In this document: positions 27,160 to 35,891 of the stretch, piece by piece
How the letters are laid out: every line of letters begins with the position of its first letter
Position numbering within the stretch: the first letter of the stretch is position 1
From: Algoriphagus sp.
Lineage (GTDB): Bacteria > Bacteroidota > Bacteroidia > Cytophagales > Cyclobacteriaceae
NCBI RefSeq assembly: GCF_030694375.1
Contig: NZ_JAUXYL010000040.1
Coordinates: 272,837 to 336,836, forward strand
Reading direction: 5' to 3'
Length of the DNA stretch: 64,000 nt
The notes under the pieces: model-generated
What the model was told of the DNA's origin: nothing
Databases searched by the model: none
The model's input: only the letters and a program-made list of their open reading frames with translations
Made by a program: the position numbers and the translations under genes

Positions 27160-27194
27160 AAAAGCCGATCATGAAATAATTCCGACCGGCTTTT
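27160..27194. terminator. terminator-like hairpin between the MBL and HPPD genes
   Basis: AAAAGCCG (27160-27167) pairs with CGGCTTTT (27187-27194), leaving a 19-nt interior. It lies downstream of the HPPD gene on the minus strand. Short cggtcat repeats follow at 27296-27326. Confidence 0.5.
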
Positions 27195-27374
27195 GGATGA
27201 AGCTGATTGTTATCTTCAAGTCAATAGACCCGCTTTCTTAACAATAAGCTTCTTTAACGATAAAATTACTAATGAAACGCTTGAATTCAGGAATCTTCGG
27301 TCATCGGTCATCGGTCTTACGTCCCGTTGATCAAATTAATAAGGCTGATTGGCATCATTACGGAGGATCACAAA

Positions 27375-28469
27375 TTACAAATTCCCTCTTAATTCCTGTT
27401 CCCGCTCAATCGCTTCAAAAAGCGCTTTGAAGTTGCCTTTACCAAAAGATTTAGCGCCCTTTCTTTGGATGATTTCAAAGAATAAGGTTGGACGATCCTG
27501 AACTGGCTTAGTGAAAATCTGGAGCAAATAACCTTCATCATCGCGGTCAACCAAGATGTTGAGATCCTTGAGTGGTTGGAGGTCTTCATCGATTTTTCCC
27601 ACCCGATCCAAAAGATCATCATAGTAGGAGGAAGGGACTTCAAGAAATTCTACACCCCTGCGTCTTAACTCGCTTACTGTATGACAGATATCATCTGTAG
27701 CGATGGCCATGTGCTGAACGCCCGGTCCACCGTAGAATTCCAGGTATTCTTCAATTTGGGATTTCTTTTTGCCCGCCGCAGGTTCGTTGATCGGGAATTT
27801 GATGTAGCCATTTCCATTGGAAACCACCTTGGACATTAGGGCAGAATATTCTGTAGAAATATCCTTGTCATCAAAAGTTAACAGGAGTTTGAAGCCCATG
27901 ACGTTCTCATAGAATTCCACCCAGCGATTCATTTGTCCAAGTTCCACATTTCCCACACAGTGGTCGATGTATTTCAGACCGATTCCTGTGGGTTGATAGG
28001 TGCTTTTTCTGGGACGATAGCCTGGAAGAAAGACGCCCGTGTAATTTTTCCGTTCGACAAACGTATGAATGGTTTCACCATAAGAAAAAATTGAAGCCAC
28101 TTTTACCTCTCCAAACTGATCTTTGATCACTTCAGGAGCTGAAGCAGATTCTGCACCTCTGGAAGTGGTTTCCAACCACGACTTCTCTGCATCGTCTACC
28201 CATAGTGCGAGAACTTTCACTCCATCACCATGTCGCTGGATATGCTGGGCAATGGGGTGATTTGGGCCAAGTGGCGAGGTTAGGACAAGTCTGATTTTAT
28301 CCTGCTTTAAAACGTAGGATGCTCTGTCGCGAACACCTGTCTCCGGACCTGCATAGGCAATCAATTCAAATCCAAAAGCATATTGATAGAAAAGCGCGCT
28401 TTGCTTGGCATTACCAACATAAAGCTCTACGTAGTCGGTACCGTTGAGGGGAAGAAAGTCTTGGTTCAT
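27375..28469 (-). CDS. hppD: 4-hydroxyphenylpyruvate dioxygenase
   Basis: This Fe(II) dioxygenase converts 4-hydroxyphenylpyruvate to homogentisate in tyrosine degradation. The ATG at 28469 gives 364 residues, the normal length; a longer open frame upstream lacks the conserved N-terminus. Two VOC-type halves are visible: FLPLNGTDYVELYVGNAKQS at the start and KYIDHCVGNVELGQM at the second half. Iron ligands are His in DHCV, His in GVQHMAIATDDI and Glu in LFFEIIQRKG. Homogentisate dioxygenase is not in this window. Confidence 0.95.
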   Translation of the reverse strand: MNQDFLPLNGTDYVELYVGNAKQSALFYQYAFGFELIAYAGPETGVRDRASYVLKQDKIRLVLTSPLGPNHPIAQHIQRHGDGVKVLALWVDDAEKSWLETTSRGAESASAPEVIKDQFGEVKVASIFSYGETIHTFVERKNYTGVFLPGYRPRKSTYQPTGIGLKYIDHCVGNVELGQMNRWVEFYENVMGFKLLLTFDDKDISTEYSALMSKVVSNGNGYIKFPINEPAAGKKKSQIEEYLEFYGGPGVQHMAIATDDICHTVSELRRRGVEFLEVPSSYYDDLLDRVGKIDEDLQPLKDLNILVDRDDEGYLLQIFTKPVQDRPTLFFEIIQRKGAKSFGKGNFKALFEAIEREQELRGNL

Positions 28470-28570
28470 GCGTGGGTTAAATTTGGGTTGTGAATTCTTA
28501 TTCAAAGGTAGAAACAAAGCCAAATAATATTTGGTTTGGCGTGAATCTTTTTTCGAATAATCGCTGACAG

Positions 28571-28860
28571 ATGCCACGGATAAAGGGATGCTACATTTTT
28601 AGCTAAAGATCTGTGCTGATCTGAGAAATCTGTGAGCATTAAATTAACTTATATGACTTTGTTTCTCACAGATGCCACGGATAGTCACAGATAAAAGGTT
28701 GCTTCATTTTTAGCAAAAGATCTGTGCTGATCTGAGAAATCTGTGAGCATTAAATTAACTTTTGCGACTTTCTTTCTTATAGATACCATGGATAGTCACA
28801 GATAAAAGGTTGCTTCATTTTTAGCAAAAGATCTGTGCTGATCTGAGAAATCTGTGAGCC
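28571..28860. repeat. three tandem CACAGAT/ATCTGTG inverted units (about 101-112 bp)
   Basis: Units begin near 28565, 28666 and 28778. Each has a left half with CACAGATGCCACGGAT boxes, a centre containing TTTTTAGC, and a right half GATCTGTGCTGATCTGAG plus AATCTGTGAG, which is complementary to the left boxes. Unit 1 lacks one 10-nt box. The array runs to the 3' end of the acyltransferase gene and shares its box sequence with the array at 24.7-25.2 kb. Confidence 0.85.
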
Positions 28861-28866
28861 AAGCCC

Positions 28867-29868
28867 TCACTCCTGCGGATTCTGATTTCTCCACAGGGTG
28901 ATCCAAGCCATGATCAAAAAGGTCAATGCCCAGGTCCCCAAAACCGTATCCATCGCCAACCAAAGCAGAAAAAAGTAATAAGGTATGGCCAAAACGAAAC
29001 CGATCAGGAATTTCCAGGTAGCGCTGAACACCTCGTCTTCCACGCTTTTTCTTTTCCATAACCAAAGCCAAAAGAGCGGCAGATTAAAAATCTTCATCAG
29101 CTTATTATTCAAACTCCCAACAGTTGGGATAGGATTCAGGACTTTTCCTGTCTCCAAAAAGGTATGAACCTCAACTTTGGAGGTTAGATCCACCTCATTT
29201 TCTATTAAGCGTTGAAGTGTATGGGCATAGTTTTCATCCGGAATATCTACAATCAAAGACTTCAAGGCGTTTTCCACACTTTTAGTCAGTTTTCCTGAAT
29301 GAGAGGAAGGCATATCTACCGGTATGGTTTTTCCGAAAGTGATTCTGACTGTACTTCCAGATCGCATGTGTGCGCTAAACTGTAATCCTACAGGCAATAT
29401 CACAGGTTCAAGTTCAGGGTATTTTTCCTTCAGACCAAAAGCCATTCGGGTAAATCCTTTGCTCAATGGTCTCAGATTTCTTACCAGACTGTGACTTCCT
29501 TCTGCAAAGACCACGACTGTTCCATTTTTGCGCAGCACCTCAAAAGTCTGATCAAAAGTCTGGTGATTGTGCTGAATTGTTGAAAATCCATCCCGTACCC
29601 TGTACACAGGAAGCATCCGGATGAAATGCAGCAGTTTGGATACTATTGGATTGGTGAATACAGCAGCTCGGGTCAGAAACCAGGGATTGAGCCGGGTGTG
29701 AGTGGCTAGGAGCAAAGGGTCAATCAATGCATTTTGATGATTAGCTACCAAGATAACAGGACGATTTTTGGGGAGATTTTCTTTGCCCTCAACGATAATT
29801 TTATTGAAATATCCATGAAGGGATACTTTTACCAATAATCTTAAAATCGCATTAATCAGATCTTTCAT
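28867..29868 (-). CDS. lysophospholipid acyltransferase family protein (PlsC-like)
   Basis: The ATG at 29868 overlaps the symporter stop as ATGA and gives 333 residues. The PlsC catalytic motif appears as NHQNALID (HxxxxD pattern), with FAEGSHSL as the second conserved block. C-terminal hydrophobic segments (LIGFVLAIPYYFFLLWLAM) should anchor it in the inner membrane. The family transfers acyl chains to lysophosphatidic acid or related acceptors; the natural acceptor is not evident. It is coupled translationally to the symporter. Confidence 0.85.
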   Translation of the reverse strand: MKDLINAILRLLVKVSLHGYFNKIIVEGKENLPKNRPVILVANHQNALIDPLLLATHTRLNPWFLTRAAVFTNPIVSKLLHFIRMLPVYRVRDGFSTIQHNHQTFDQTFEVLRKNGTVVVFAEGSHSLVRNLRPLSKGFTRMAFGLKEKYPELEPVILPVGLQFSAHMRSGSTVRITFGKTIPVDMPSSHSGKLTKSVENALKSLIVDIPDENYAHTLQRLIENEVDLTSKVEVHTFLETGKVLNPIPTVGSLNNKLMKIFNLPLFWLWLWKRKSVEDEVFSATWKFLIGFVLAIPYYFFLLWLAMDTVLGTWALTFLIMAWITLWRNQNPQE

Positions 29869-30767
29869 TCGCGTAATTTCCAAAGGCTGGCGATAGTCAT
29901 GCCAGATATGAGATGCCAGATGCCCCACAGGGCAGTGATGATTGCCATGCCTCCCAGGCCCTCAAAGTAAGTAAAAATCAATACCAGCCCCAATCCGGAA
30001 TTTTGAATTCCTGTCTCAATTGTCAGCGTTTTAATATCTGCAATGGGTAGGCCACCGAGCTTTCCTGTCAGAAAACCAGCGCTTAAGGCAATGAAATTAT
30101 GAGCGAGTACCCAAACGAAAATCATTCCGATATACTGGATGAAAATGTTAAAATTTCCGGCGAATGCCAGACCCACAAAAGCTGCAAAAATCAAAATACT
30201 CAGCGGCTTGAGGATTTTGGCGGCTTTGTCGGCGAATTTGGGGAATCTCTTATGAGTGAAAATTCCCAAAATGAGCGGCAGGCCCAGAATAATACCGACA
30301 GTAAAAAAGACATCAGAAATATTCAAACTTATCTCCCGAAGCAGGAGGGAAGTGGGCTCGTAAAATCCCGCCCAAAGCGCAAAGTTCAATGGGGTACTGA
30401 AAATGGATAAAATGGAAGAAAAGCCGGTCAGACTTACCGAAAGTGCGGTATTGCCTTTTGCGAGGCTGGTCAAAAAATTAGACACATTTCCCCCGGGGCA
30501 TGCCGCGACCAAAAACATTCCCAAAGCCACACTTGGGGGTGGCTTGATTATGGAAATCAGAACCCAGGTCAAAAACGGTAAAAGTAAAAACTGGGAAAAA
30601 ATCCCCATAAAAAACCCTTTGGGATTTTTCAGGAGGTATCTGAAATCCTCCCATCTCAGGTCCAAGGCTACGCCGTACATGATCAAGGCTAGCGCAAGAT
30701 TGAGCAAGAGCAAATCGCCCTGTGAGAAGTTTAGGCGAATGGAATCAAGCGGGTTGGTGGAGCTCAT
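29865..30767 (-). CDS. bile acid:sodium symporter family transporter (BASS)
   Basis: This 300-residue membrane protein has about nine hydrophobic helices. BASS hallmarks are the AACPGGNVSNFLTSLAKGNTALSVSLT stretch, cited here by its parts CPGGNVSN and GNTALSVSLT, and the later ETGIQNSGLGL motif in the crossover helix. Relatives import organic acids or bile-type molecules with sodium. The acyltransferase gene overlaps its stop codon, so the two are one operon. Confidence 0.9.
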   Translation of the reverse strand: MSSTNPLDSIRLNFSQGDLLLLNLALALIMYGVALDLRWEDFRYLLKNPKGFFMGIFSQFLLLPFLTWVLISIIKPPPSVALGMFLVAACPGGNVSNFLTSLAKGNTALSVSLTGFSSILSIFSTPLNFALWAGFYEPTSLLLREISLNISDVFFTVGIILGLPLILGIFTHKRFPKFADKAAKILKPLSILIFAAFVGLAFAGNFNIFIQYIGMIFVWVLAHNFIALSAGFLTGKLGGLPIADIKTLTIETGIQNSGLGLVLIFTYFEGLGGMAIITALWGIWHLISGMTIASLWKLRE

Positions 30768-30908
30768 TACCCGAAAATCACGGGAATAGTTGATAATTCA
30801 AAATTTTAAAAATCAAGAGAAGCTTTAAATAGTGCTTAAAACAAATTTATTGAATAGCCCATGAACGGATATCAGAGCTATTCAATCCTTGTTTGAGTAA
30901 GTGAAGCC

Positions 30909-31592
30909 TTAGAACTCCCACCGCGTAAAGACCCCGAAATTATCTTTTGTAATCCGATTTGGACCATATTGATCCCAATTGGCTCCGAGGCCAAATCCCA
31001 GTGGCCCCTTTTTTACTCCTGCTCTTAGGTAAAGAAAACTCCGATTGTGACTATTCTCTGCCAAACTTTGATTGTAGACAAACTGCACGCGGCTATACCA
31101 AGACCAAGTCTCGTTGATTGGTGGCTTGTATTCATATAGACCGAAAAGTTTTAAATCCTGTGCTTCATTGATCAAATAGTTGAGTACTGTGATGGCCAGA
31201 ATTTTCCGATTGGCAAAGCTATGCTCCATCCCAACTAATGGGCTAAAACCAACAACAGAATTCGCTTCACCACCGGCTGCTAAGGCAAAACCCTTCTTAC
31301 CGATATTGTAGTTTATCTGAAACGGAATGACCACGGAGTTTCCCATTTTGTTGTTTTTGTCCCAATTTTCGGAGAAAACCGAAATAGCAAGCAGGTCAAA
31401 CTTACTGGTAGGGGTAAACTTCTTTTTGACGATCAACTGAAAGTTGAGCTGCTCATGCCCGAAAAAAAGTTCCAGAGGTATTGGAGGAGACATGGGTGTA
31501 GTTTGTGCTTTTGCTGTTCCCAAAAACATCATTAAAAAAGGAATAAGAACAATTGAGGCGGATAAAACTTGGTTTTTTTGTAGAGCGATCAT
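30909..31592 (-). CDS. exported protein of unknown function, probable outer-membrane type
   Basis: This is a beta-rich protein with a signal peptide ending GTAKAQ. The start at 31592 gives 227 residues; an ATG at 31616 adds eight. Alternating hydrophobic strands (for example GFALAAGGEANSVVGFSPLV, FLYLRAGVKKGPLGFGLGAN) and a C-terminal phenylalanine (TRWEF) suggest a small outer-membrane barrel. I do not recognise a family. It lies downstream of the Crp-like regulator on the same strand with 60 nt between them, possibly its target. Confidence 0.65.
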   Translation of the reverse strand: MIALQKNQVLSASIVLIPFLMMFLGTAKAQTTPMSPPIPLELFFGHEQLNFQLIVKKKFTPTSKFDLLAISVFSENWDKNNKMGNSVVIPFQINYNIGKKGFALAAGGEANSVVGFSPLVGMEHSFANRKILAITVLNYLINEAQDLKLFGLYEYKPPINETWSWYSRVQFVYNQSLAENSHNRSFLYLRAGVKKGPLGFGLGANWDQYGPNRITKDNFGVFTRWEF

Positions 31593-31676
31593 GATTTTAA
31601 ACTTTTTCAAGTCCAAAATTAGACCCAGTAGATTTACTGATTCTTGCGCTACAGCAATACCTTGAAGTGTTTTAGC

Positions 31677-32252
31677 TCAAAGTTCGGCTTTGATTCTGCT
31701 GAGCGTGTAGGAAGTAATGCCGAGGTATGAGGCCACAAGTCTGCTTGGAATTCGGTTCAGGATTCCGGGCTGATGGGTGAGTAGCCATTTTAGTCTTTCC
31801 AGGGCTGATTTTTCCTGAAAATCATAAATCCGCTTTTGTGAGGTGATGTAAGCTTGCTCCAGCATGTTTCTGTAGACCAAATTGACTGCGGGGACTGTCT
31901 CAACAAGGTTAAAAAAGTCAACTTTGGAGATTTTCATCACTTCGGATTTTTCGACAGCCTGAATGTTTTCGATGGCGGGCTTACTTTCAATTAGGCTAGT
32001 TAGACTCGTCCCAAATTTGTTTTCAAACGCAAAATAACGGGTAAATTCCTGGCCTTCGGGTCCTAAATGGTACATCCGCAATAATCCACTAAGCACAAAG
32101 AGGTTAAAGGTGCACACTTCTCCTTCCCTTAGGAGTAATTCGTTTCGCTTGACTTTTTTTAAAACAAAGAAATCCTTAAACTCCGAAAATTCCTCGGGTG
32201 ACAGGTGAGTTTTAGATTGAAAATAGCTCAAAAGCTGCTCGTGGGGAGTCAT
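31677..32252 (-). CDS. Crp/Fnr-family transcriptional regulator
   Basis: This 191-residue regulator has an N-terminal cyclic-nucleotide-binding jelly roll (about 20-125, with LLREGEVCTFNLFVLSG and GQEFTRYFAFENKFG) and a C-terminal helix-turn-helix region (about 160-190, SRLVASYLGITSYTLSRIK). It is of the short Bacteroidota type that often regulates an adjacent gene; the canonical cAMP-binding Arg/Glu pair is not obvious. No cysteines are arranged for an Fe-S cluster. Confidence 0.85.
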   Translation of the reverse strand: MTPHEQLLSYFQSKTHLSPEEFSEFKDFFVLKKVKRNELLLREGEVCTFNLFVLSGLLRMYHLGPEGQEFTRYFAFENKFGTSLTSLIESKPAIENIQAVEKSEVMKISKVDFFNLVETVPAVNLVYRNMLEQAYITSQKRIYDFQEKSALERLKWLLTHQPGILNRIPSRLVASYLGITSYTLSRIKAEL

Positions 32253-32364
32253 TTCAATTTTTTGGGTTTATTCAACAGCTGAAGTTAAATCCTGTAAATG
32301 GGATTGCAACTAGGAGTAGTCATTTGCTATCTAATCTTCTTAAATTTCAGCAAGACTTAACACC

Positions 32365-32724
32365 ATGCTAGCCAATCTCCAGGTAATTCCACGGCTTCCA
32401 GCCATCAATTTAGAAGAAACTCAATCTTACTTTGAAAATGCTTTGGGTTTTACCCTTATCAGTCGCTATCCTGAATATTTGATTATGAAAAGCGGAAGTA
32501 CGGAACTTCATTTTTTTGAATTTAAAGAGTTGGATCCGCTCAACAATTATTCGATGATTTACATTCGTGTGGCTGAGGGGATCGAACAGCTATACCAAGA
32601 TTTAGAAAGATCAGGAGCGATGATGCATCCCAACGGAAAATTGGAGGTGAAACTCTGGGGTGTTAAAGAATTTGCAATTTTAGATCCCAATCATACCTTA
32701 CTGACTTTTGGTCAATTGATTTAA
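32365..32724 (+). CDS. VOC-family (glyoxalase/bleomycin resistance-like) protein
   Basis: This 119-residue single-domain protein carries the vicinal-oxygen-chelate fold pattern: INLEETQSYFENALGFTL at the start and KEFAILDPNHTLLTFGQ at the end. Relatives include bleomycin-binding resistance proteins. Metal ligands are incomplete, which agrees with a binding rather than catalytic role. It is divergent from the Crp-like regulator gene with a 112-nt intergenic region. Confidence 0.8.
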   Translation: MLANLQVIPRLPAINLEETQSYFENALGFTLISRYPEYLIMKSGSTELHFFEFKELDPLNNYSMIYIRVAEGIEQLYQDLERSGAMMHPNGKLEVKLWGVKEFAILDPNHTLLTFGQLI

Positions 32725-32789
32725 AGAATAAAAAACTTCACCAAACCTGTATCATAAGTTCCAATCAATACGTAAGACAAGAAATACAT

Positions 32790-33164
32790 ATGAAAAAGGC
32801 TCCACTCTTACTTCTGTTTTTCTTGATCATCCTAGCTTCTTGTTCTGAAGATCCACAACCCCTGCAGGCCTGCAATACCGATAATGTCTTAGTGGATTTG
32901 CCTTGGTTAGCTGAATTAGTTACGGAGCTAAACAAGTCCGATTTTGGTAGAAAATATTCTTACATATCAACAGGGATTTATATGGGACAAACTATTTTTT
33001 CACTTCAAAATTGCTGTCCTTTTTGCAATAGTGTCACTCCCATCTTTGATTGCTCCGGAAATAATCTTGGTTTCCTAGGTTCTCAAGGAATTGAAAGTGA
33101 TGAAATTACCAATTGGAAAGTGATCTGGAAATCAACCGAAAGTACTTGTTTTCCTAAAGACTAA
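32790..33164 (+). CDS. cysteine-rich lipoprotein of unknown function
   Basis: This 124-residue lipoprotein has a signal peptide ending in the lipobox LASC (Cys18). The mature part contains seven further cysteines, including CCPFC, a spacing that could form disulfides or bind metal. No family is recognised. Genes of this small lipoprotein type in Bacteroidota are usually inner-leaflet outer-membrane proteins. Confidence 0.6.
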   Translation: MKKAPLLLLFFLIILASCSEDPQPLQACNTDNVLVDLPWLAELVTELNKSDFGRKYSYISTGIYMGQTIFSLQNCCPFCNSVTPIFDCSGNNLGFLGSQGIESDEITNWKVIWKSTESTCFPKD

Positions 33165-33192
33165 ATTTTGATTCAAAAAAAGAAACATGAGT

Positions 33193-33912
33193 TTAGTTTC
33201 TGGTTACCTTCCCGATACCATTGATTTCTTCCTTGATCACGTTGGGATTGCCGGTATAGCTGACCGCGCCAATTCCATCCACAATCAGTGAGAGGTCACC
33301 TTCACAATGAACTGCCACTCGGCCGATTCCGGAGGTTTTGAGGTTCATGGTCTGGGCAATCAAATCTGATGCGTCCACATTGCCCATCCCGTCATTGGTT
33401 AGATTTATCTCATCTGCTTTGCCTGTTAGGTTGATGTTTCCCAACATGGCAAAATCAGCATCAATTTTTCTGGCAATCAGCTCAAGTTTAAGATTGCCCA
33501 TGCCATCTCCTTTGATTTTAATATCATTTACAATAAATGGGGTCTCGGTTTTTATGTTGCCTACCCCTTCAAAAGCAAAATTCTCCAGATCGCCCAAGGT
33601 CAAATAGACATCGAGGGAGGAGTTTTTCTTGAAGAACTTCTCATTTACTTTTTCAAAGTCCAATTCCAACCAATCCCCATTTCGATTCACTTTTAATTTT
33701 TGCACCAGAGCTTCATCACCTTCAATCCTAAGTGCCGGTTTATCGCCTTGAGAAAGGTAAAGATTGAAGATGCCGCTAACCTTTAATTTGGATGCGCCCT
33801 CTATTTCCCGCTCATCACTGACATGATTTTCAGATTTGCTGTTGAAATTGCCTGTGCAGGATTGGAAGCTTACTGCCAATAGGAGTAGAAGAATTGATAA
33901 GTTGGTTTTCAT
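33193..33912 (-). CDS. GIN-domain (DUF2807) lipoprotein
   Basis: The ATG at 33912 gives 239 residues with a lipoprotein signal ending FQSC. The mature part is the GIN (head GIN, DUF2807) domain, a right-handed beta-solenoid: repeated G-x-G-N-turns are visible (FEGVGNIKTE, GDGMGNLKLE, NDGMGNVDASD, DGIGAVSYTG, NGIGKVT). Such proteins are common in Bacteroidota as putative adhesins; the function is not established. The open frame extends upstream to 33984 but lacks signal features. Confidence 0.85.
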   Translation of the reverse strand: MKTNLSILLLLLAVSFQSCTGNFNSKSENHVSDEREIEGASKLKVSGIFNLYLSQGDKPALRIEGDEALVQKLKVNRNGDWLELDFEKVNEKFFKKNSSLDVYLTLGDLENFAFEGVGNIKTETPFIVNDIKIKGDGMGNLKLELIARKIDADFAMLGNINLTGKADEINLTNDGMGNVDASDLIAQTMNLKTSGIGRVAVHCEGDLSLIVDGIGAVSYTGNPNVIKEEINGIGKVTRN

Positions 33913-34068
33913 AGCTTGTGGGATTGGATTATATAAAATAGTAACCGGGATTCTTTGATTCGAATTTAGCGATCTTCTGTGCAAAAGCCGAATACTTGAT
34001 CTCAGTGATTTATTTCGAAAAAAACTGCCTGGAATGAGCAGTAAAAAATGTGGTTTGGATAAAAAAGA

Positions 34069-34103
34069 AAATTCCCGTTCAGATTAGATCCGAACGGGAA
34101 TTT
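34069..34103 (-). terminator. terminator of the cold-shock gene
   Basis: A 12-bp stem, AAATTCCCGTTC (34069-34080) with GAACGGGAATTT (34092-34103), is followed on the minus strand by TCTTTTTT. Confidence 0.85.
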
Positions 34104-34127
34104 GATGATACAAAAAAACAGAATCGC

Positions 34128-34319
34128 TTAAGCGACCTTTACATTAATTGCATTCATTCCTTTTTTGCCTCGCTCTGTGTCAAAGGTAACTTTGTCGCCT
34201 TCGCGGATAGTGTCTATAAGACCACTTACGTGTACAAAAATTTCCTCTCCTGAGGCATTGTCAACGATGAAACCAAATCCCTTGGTTTCGTTGAAGAATT
34301 TTACTGTTCCGGTATTCAT
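34128..34319 (-). CDS. cold-shock-domain protein
   Basis: This 63-residue protein is a complete cold-shock OB-fold with RNP1 (KGFGFIVD) and RNP2 (EIFVHVSG). Members melt RNA secondary structures and act as RNA chaperones. It is slightly shorter than E. coli CspA (70). The AT-rich upstream region may carry a regulatory leader. Confidence 0.95.
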   Translation of the reverse strand: MNTGTVKFFNETKGFGFIVDNASGEEIFVHVSGLIDTIREGDKVTFDTERGKKGMNAINVKVA

Positions 34320-34359
34320 TTGGAAAATTTAATATGTTGATATGGCTACTTTGCCGATT

Positions 34360-34367
34360 CAAAACTA
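34360..34367 (-). promoter_or_regulatory. possible -7 element of the cold-shock gene promoter
   Basis: TAGTTTTG on the minus strand matches TANNTTTG and would give a leader of about 35 nt. No clear TTG at -33 is seen. The rest of 34370-34895 has an imperfect inverted repeat (AAGAATTGA near 34576 with TTCAATTCTT near 34610) and no gene. Confidence 0.35.
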
Positions 34368-34895
34368 ACTGGATTAAAAGTAAAAATTTGATTTTCAGTG
34401 ATTTTTCTTTTAAAAAGTTAACAAAAAAGTTAAAAAAGTCTGTTTTTGGGCTCAATGGACTACAACCTCCCAATAAATCGCCTATAAAAAGACCCTGAAA
34501 AGGGATGAAGTTGTTCAATTCGGGTGTGAAAACCGATACTCACTTTCTCTAATTTCAGTTTTAGACTTAAAAAAAAGAATTGATTTCAATTTCGTAGCTG
34601 AAAGTATATTTCAATTCTTTCAGGGAATAGTGTTGGCTTTCATTGAGCATAAGGAAATCTCCCGGGATGTCATTTTTTGTTTTGCGTGATTATCCCTTCT
34701 GCATTCAAAGATTTAGCGGAAGAGTTTTTGTCTATACCCAATTCCTGAATCTAAGGATTGGTAAAAAATGACTTTAGTCATAAATGGCTTAAAATCGGTC
34801 AGATTCAAGGCTTTTACTTTCATTTTTGCGTTAGCTAAGTTGAGGAATGATGAATTTCTGATTTCCCTTTTAACTTCCTAACTCCACCAAATACT

Positions 34896-35648
34896 ATGAG
34901 AACACTTGAAAATAAAGTCGCTATTATCACAGGAGCAGCATCAGGAATTGGCAAAGCAGCCGCTATCCTTTTTGCAAAAGAAGGTGCAAAAGTCGTCGTC
35001 TCCGACATTCAGGAAGAACTTGGAAAAGCCCTTGTTAGTGAAATTAAGGTAAGCGGAGGGGAAGCTGTTTTTTTTAAGGCAGACACCTCCATACCGGCTG
35101 AAAATGAAGCCCTGGTAAAAGCTGCAATTAAGCATTTTGGTAAATTGGATATTGCAGTGAATAATGCCGGAATCGGTGGTCCATTGGGAATGACTGCAGA
35201 ATATCCCTTGGATGGATGGCAAAAAGTCATCGATATTAACCTTAGCGGGGTATTCTATGGGATGCATTTTCAAATTCCTGCACTGGAGAAAAACGGAGGA
35301 GGAGTGATCGTAAATATCGCCTCGATTCTGGGAATGGCAGGTACGCGTTTCTCTCCTGCTTATGTGGCTGCCAAGCATGGCGTGGTAGGTCTGACTAAGG
35401 CTACCGCACTTGAATATGCCCCAAAAAACATCCGGGTAAACTCGATTGGTCCCGGTTATATTTTGACCCCACTTTTGACCAATGCATTGGATGAGGCGAC
35501 CCTGAAGCAGATTGAGATGCTGCATCCTATCGGACGCTTGGGTACTTCAGAAGAAGTTGCAGAACTGATTCTCTGGCTCGCATCTCCTAAATCTTCTTTT
35601 GTGACAGGTTCTTATTATCCGGTGGATGGAGGTTATTTAGCTCAGTAA
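34896..35648 (+). CDS. short-chain dehydrogenase/reductase
   Basis: This classical SDR of 250 residues has an NAD(P)-binding TGAASGIGKA motif (about 12-21), NNAG, the catalytic Ser in NIASILGMAG and the YVAAKHG Tyr/Lys pair. An acidic residue in VVSDIQEE after the second strand favours NAD over NADP. The C-terminus ends PVDGGYLAQ as in many bacterial SDRs. The substrate is not evident. It is a single gene followed by a hairpin. Confidence 0.92.
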   Translation: MRTLENKVAIITGAASGIGKAAAILFAKEGAKVVVSDIQEELGKALVSEIKVSGGEAVFFKADTSIPAENEALVKAAIKHFGKLDIAVNNAGIGGPLGMTAEYPLDGWQKVIDINLSGVFYGMHFQIPALEKNGGGVIVNIASILGMAGTRFSPAYVAAKHGVVGLTKATALEYAPKNIRVNSIGPGYILTPLLTNALDEATLKQIEMLHPIGRLGTSEEVAELILWLASPKSSFVTGSYYPVDGGYLAQ

Positions 35649-35657
35649 AAATCCAAA

Positions 35658-35692
35658 AACATCTTTGGGGTTTCTAAAACCCCGAAGGTGTT
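35658..35692 (+). terminator. hairpin after the SDR gene
   Basis: AACATCTT...GGGGTTT pairs with AAACCCC...AAGGTGTT around a 2-4 nt loop, 10 nt past the stop codon. The trailing T run is short. Confidence 0.5.
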
Positions 35693-35891
35693 CCTTTGAT
35701 CAACACGGATTTTTCAGTTTTACATTTTTTAGATAGCTCATCCGACAGAAGTTCCGGCTTACCGAACTACCAAGCCGAGGCGATTCAAATCTTATGAAAT
35801 TGGGAAGCCTGTTAAAATAGTATTTGGCAAGGGGCGCATTTGGAGATATTTTTAGCTTCATTTTCTGATCAAACACAAAAACCGCCCAACC

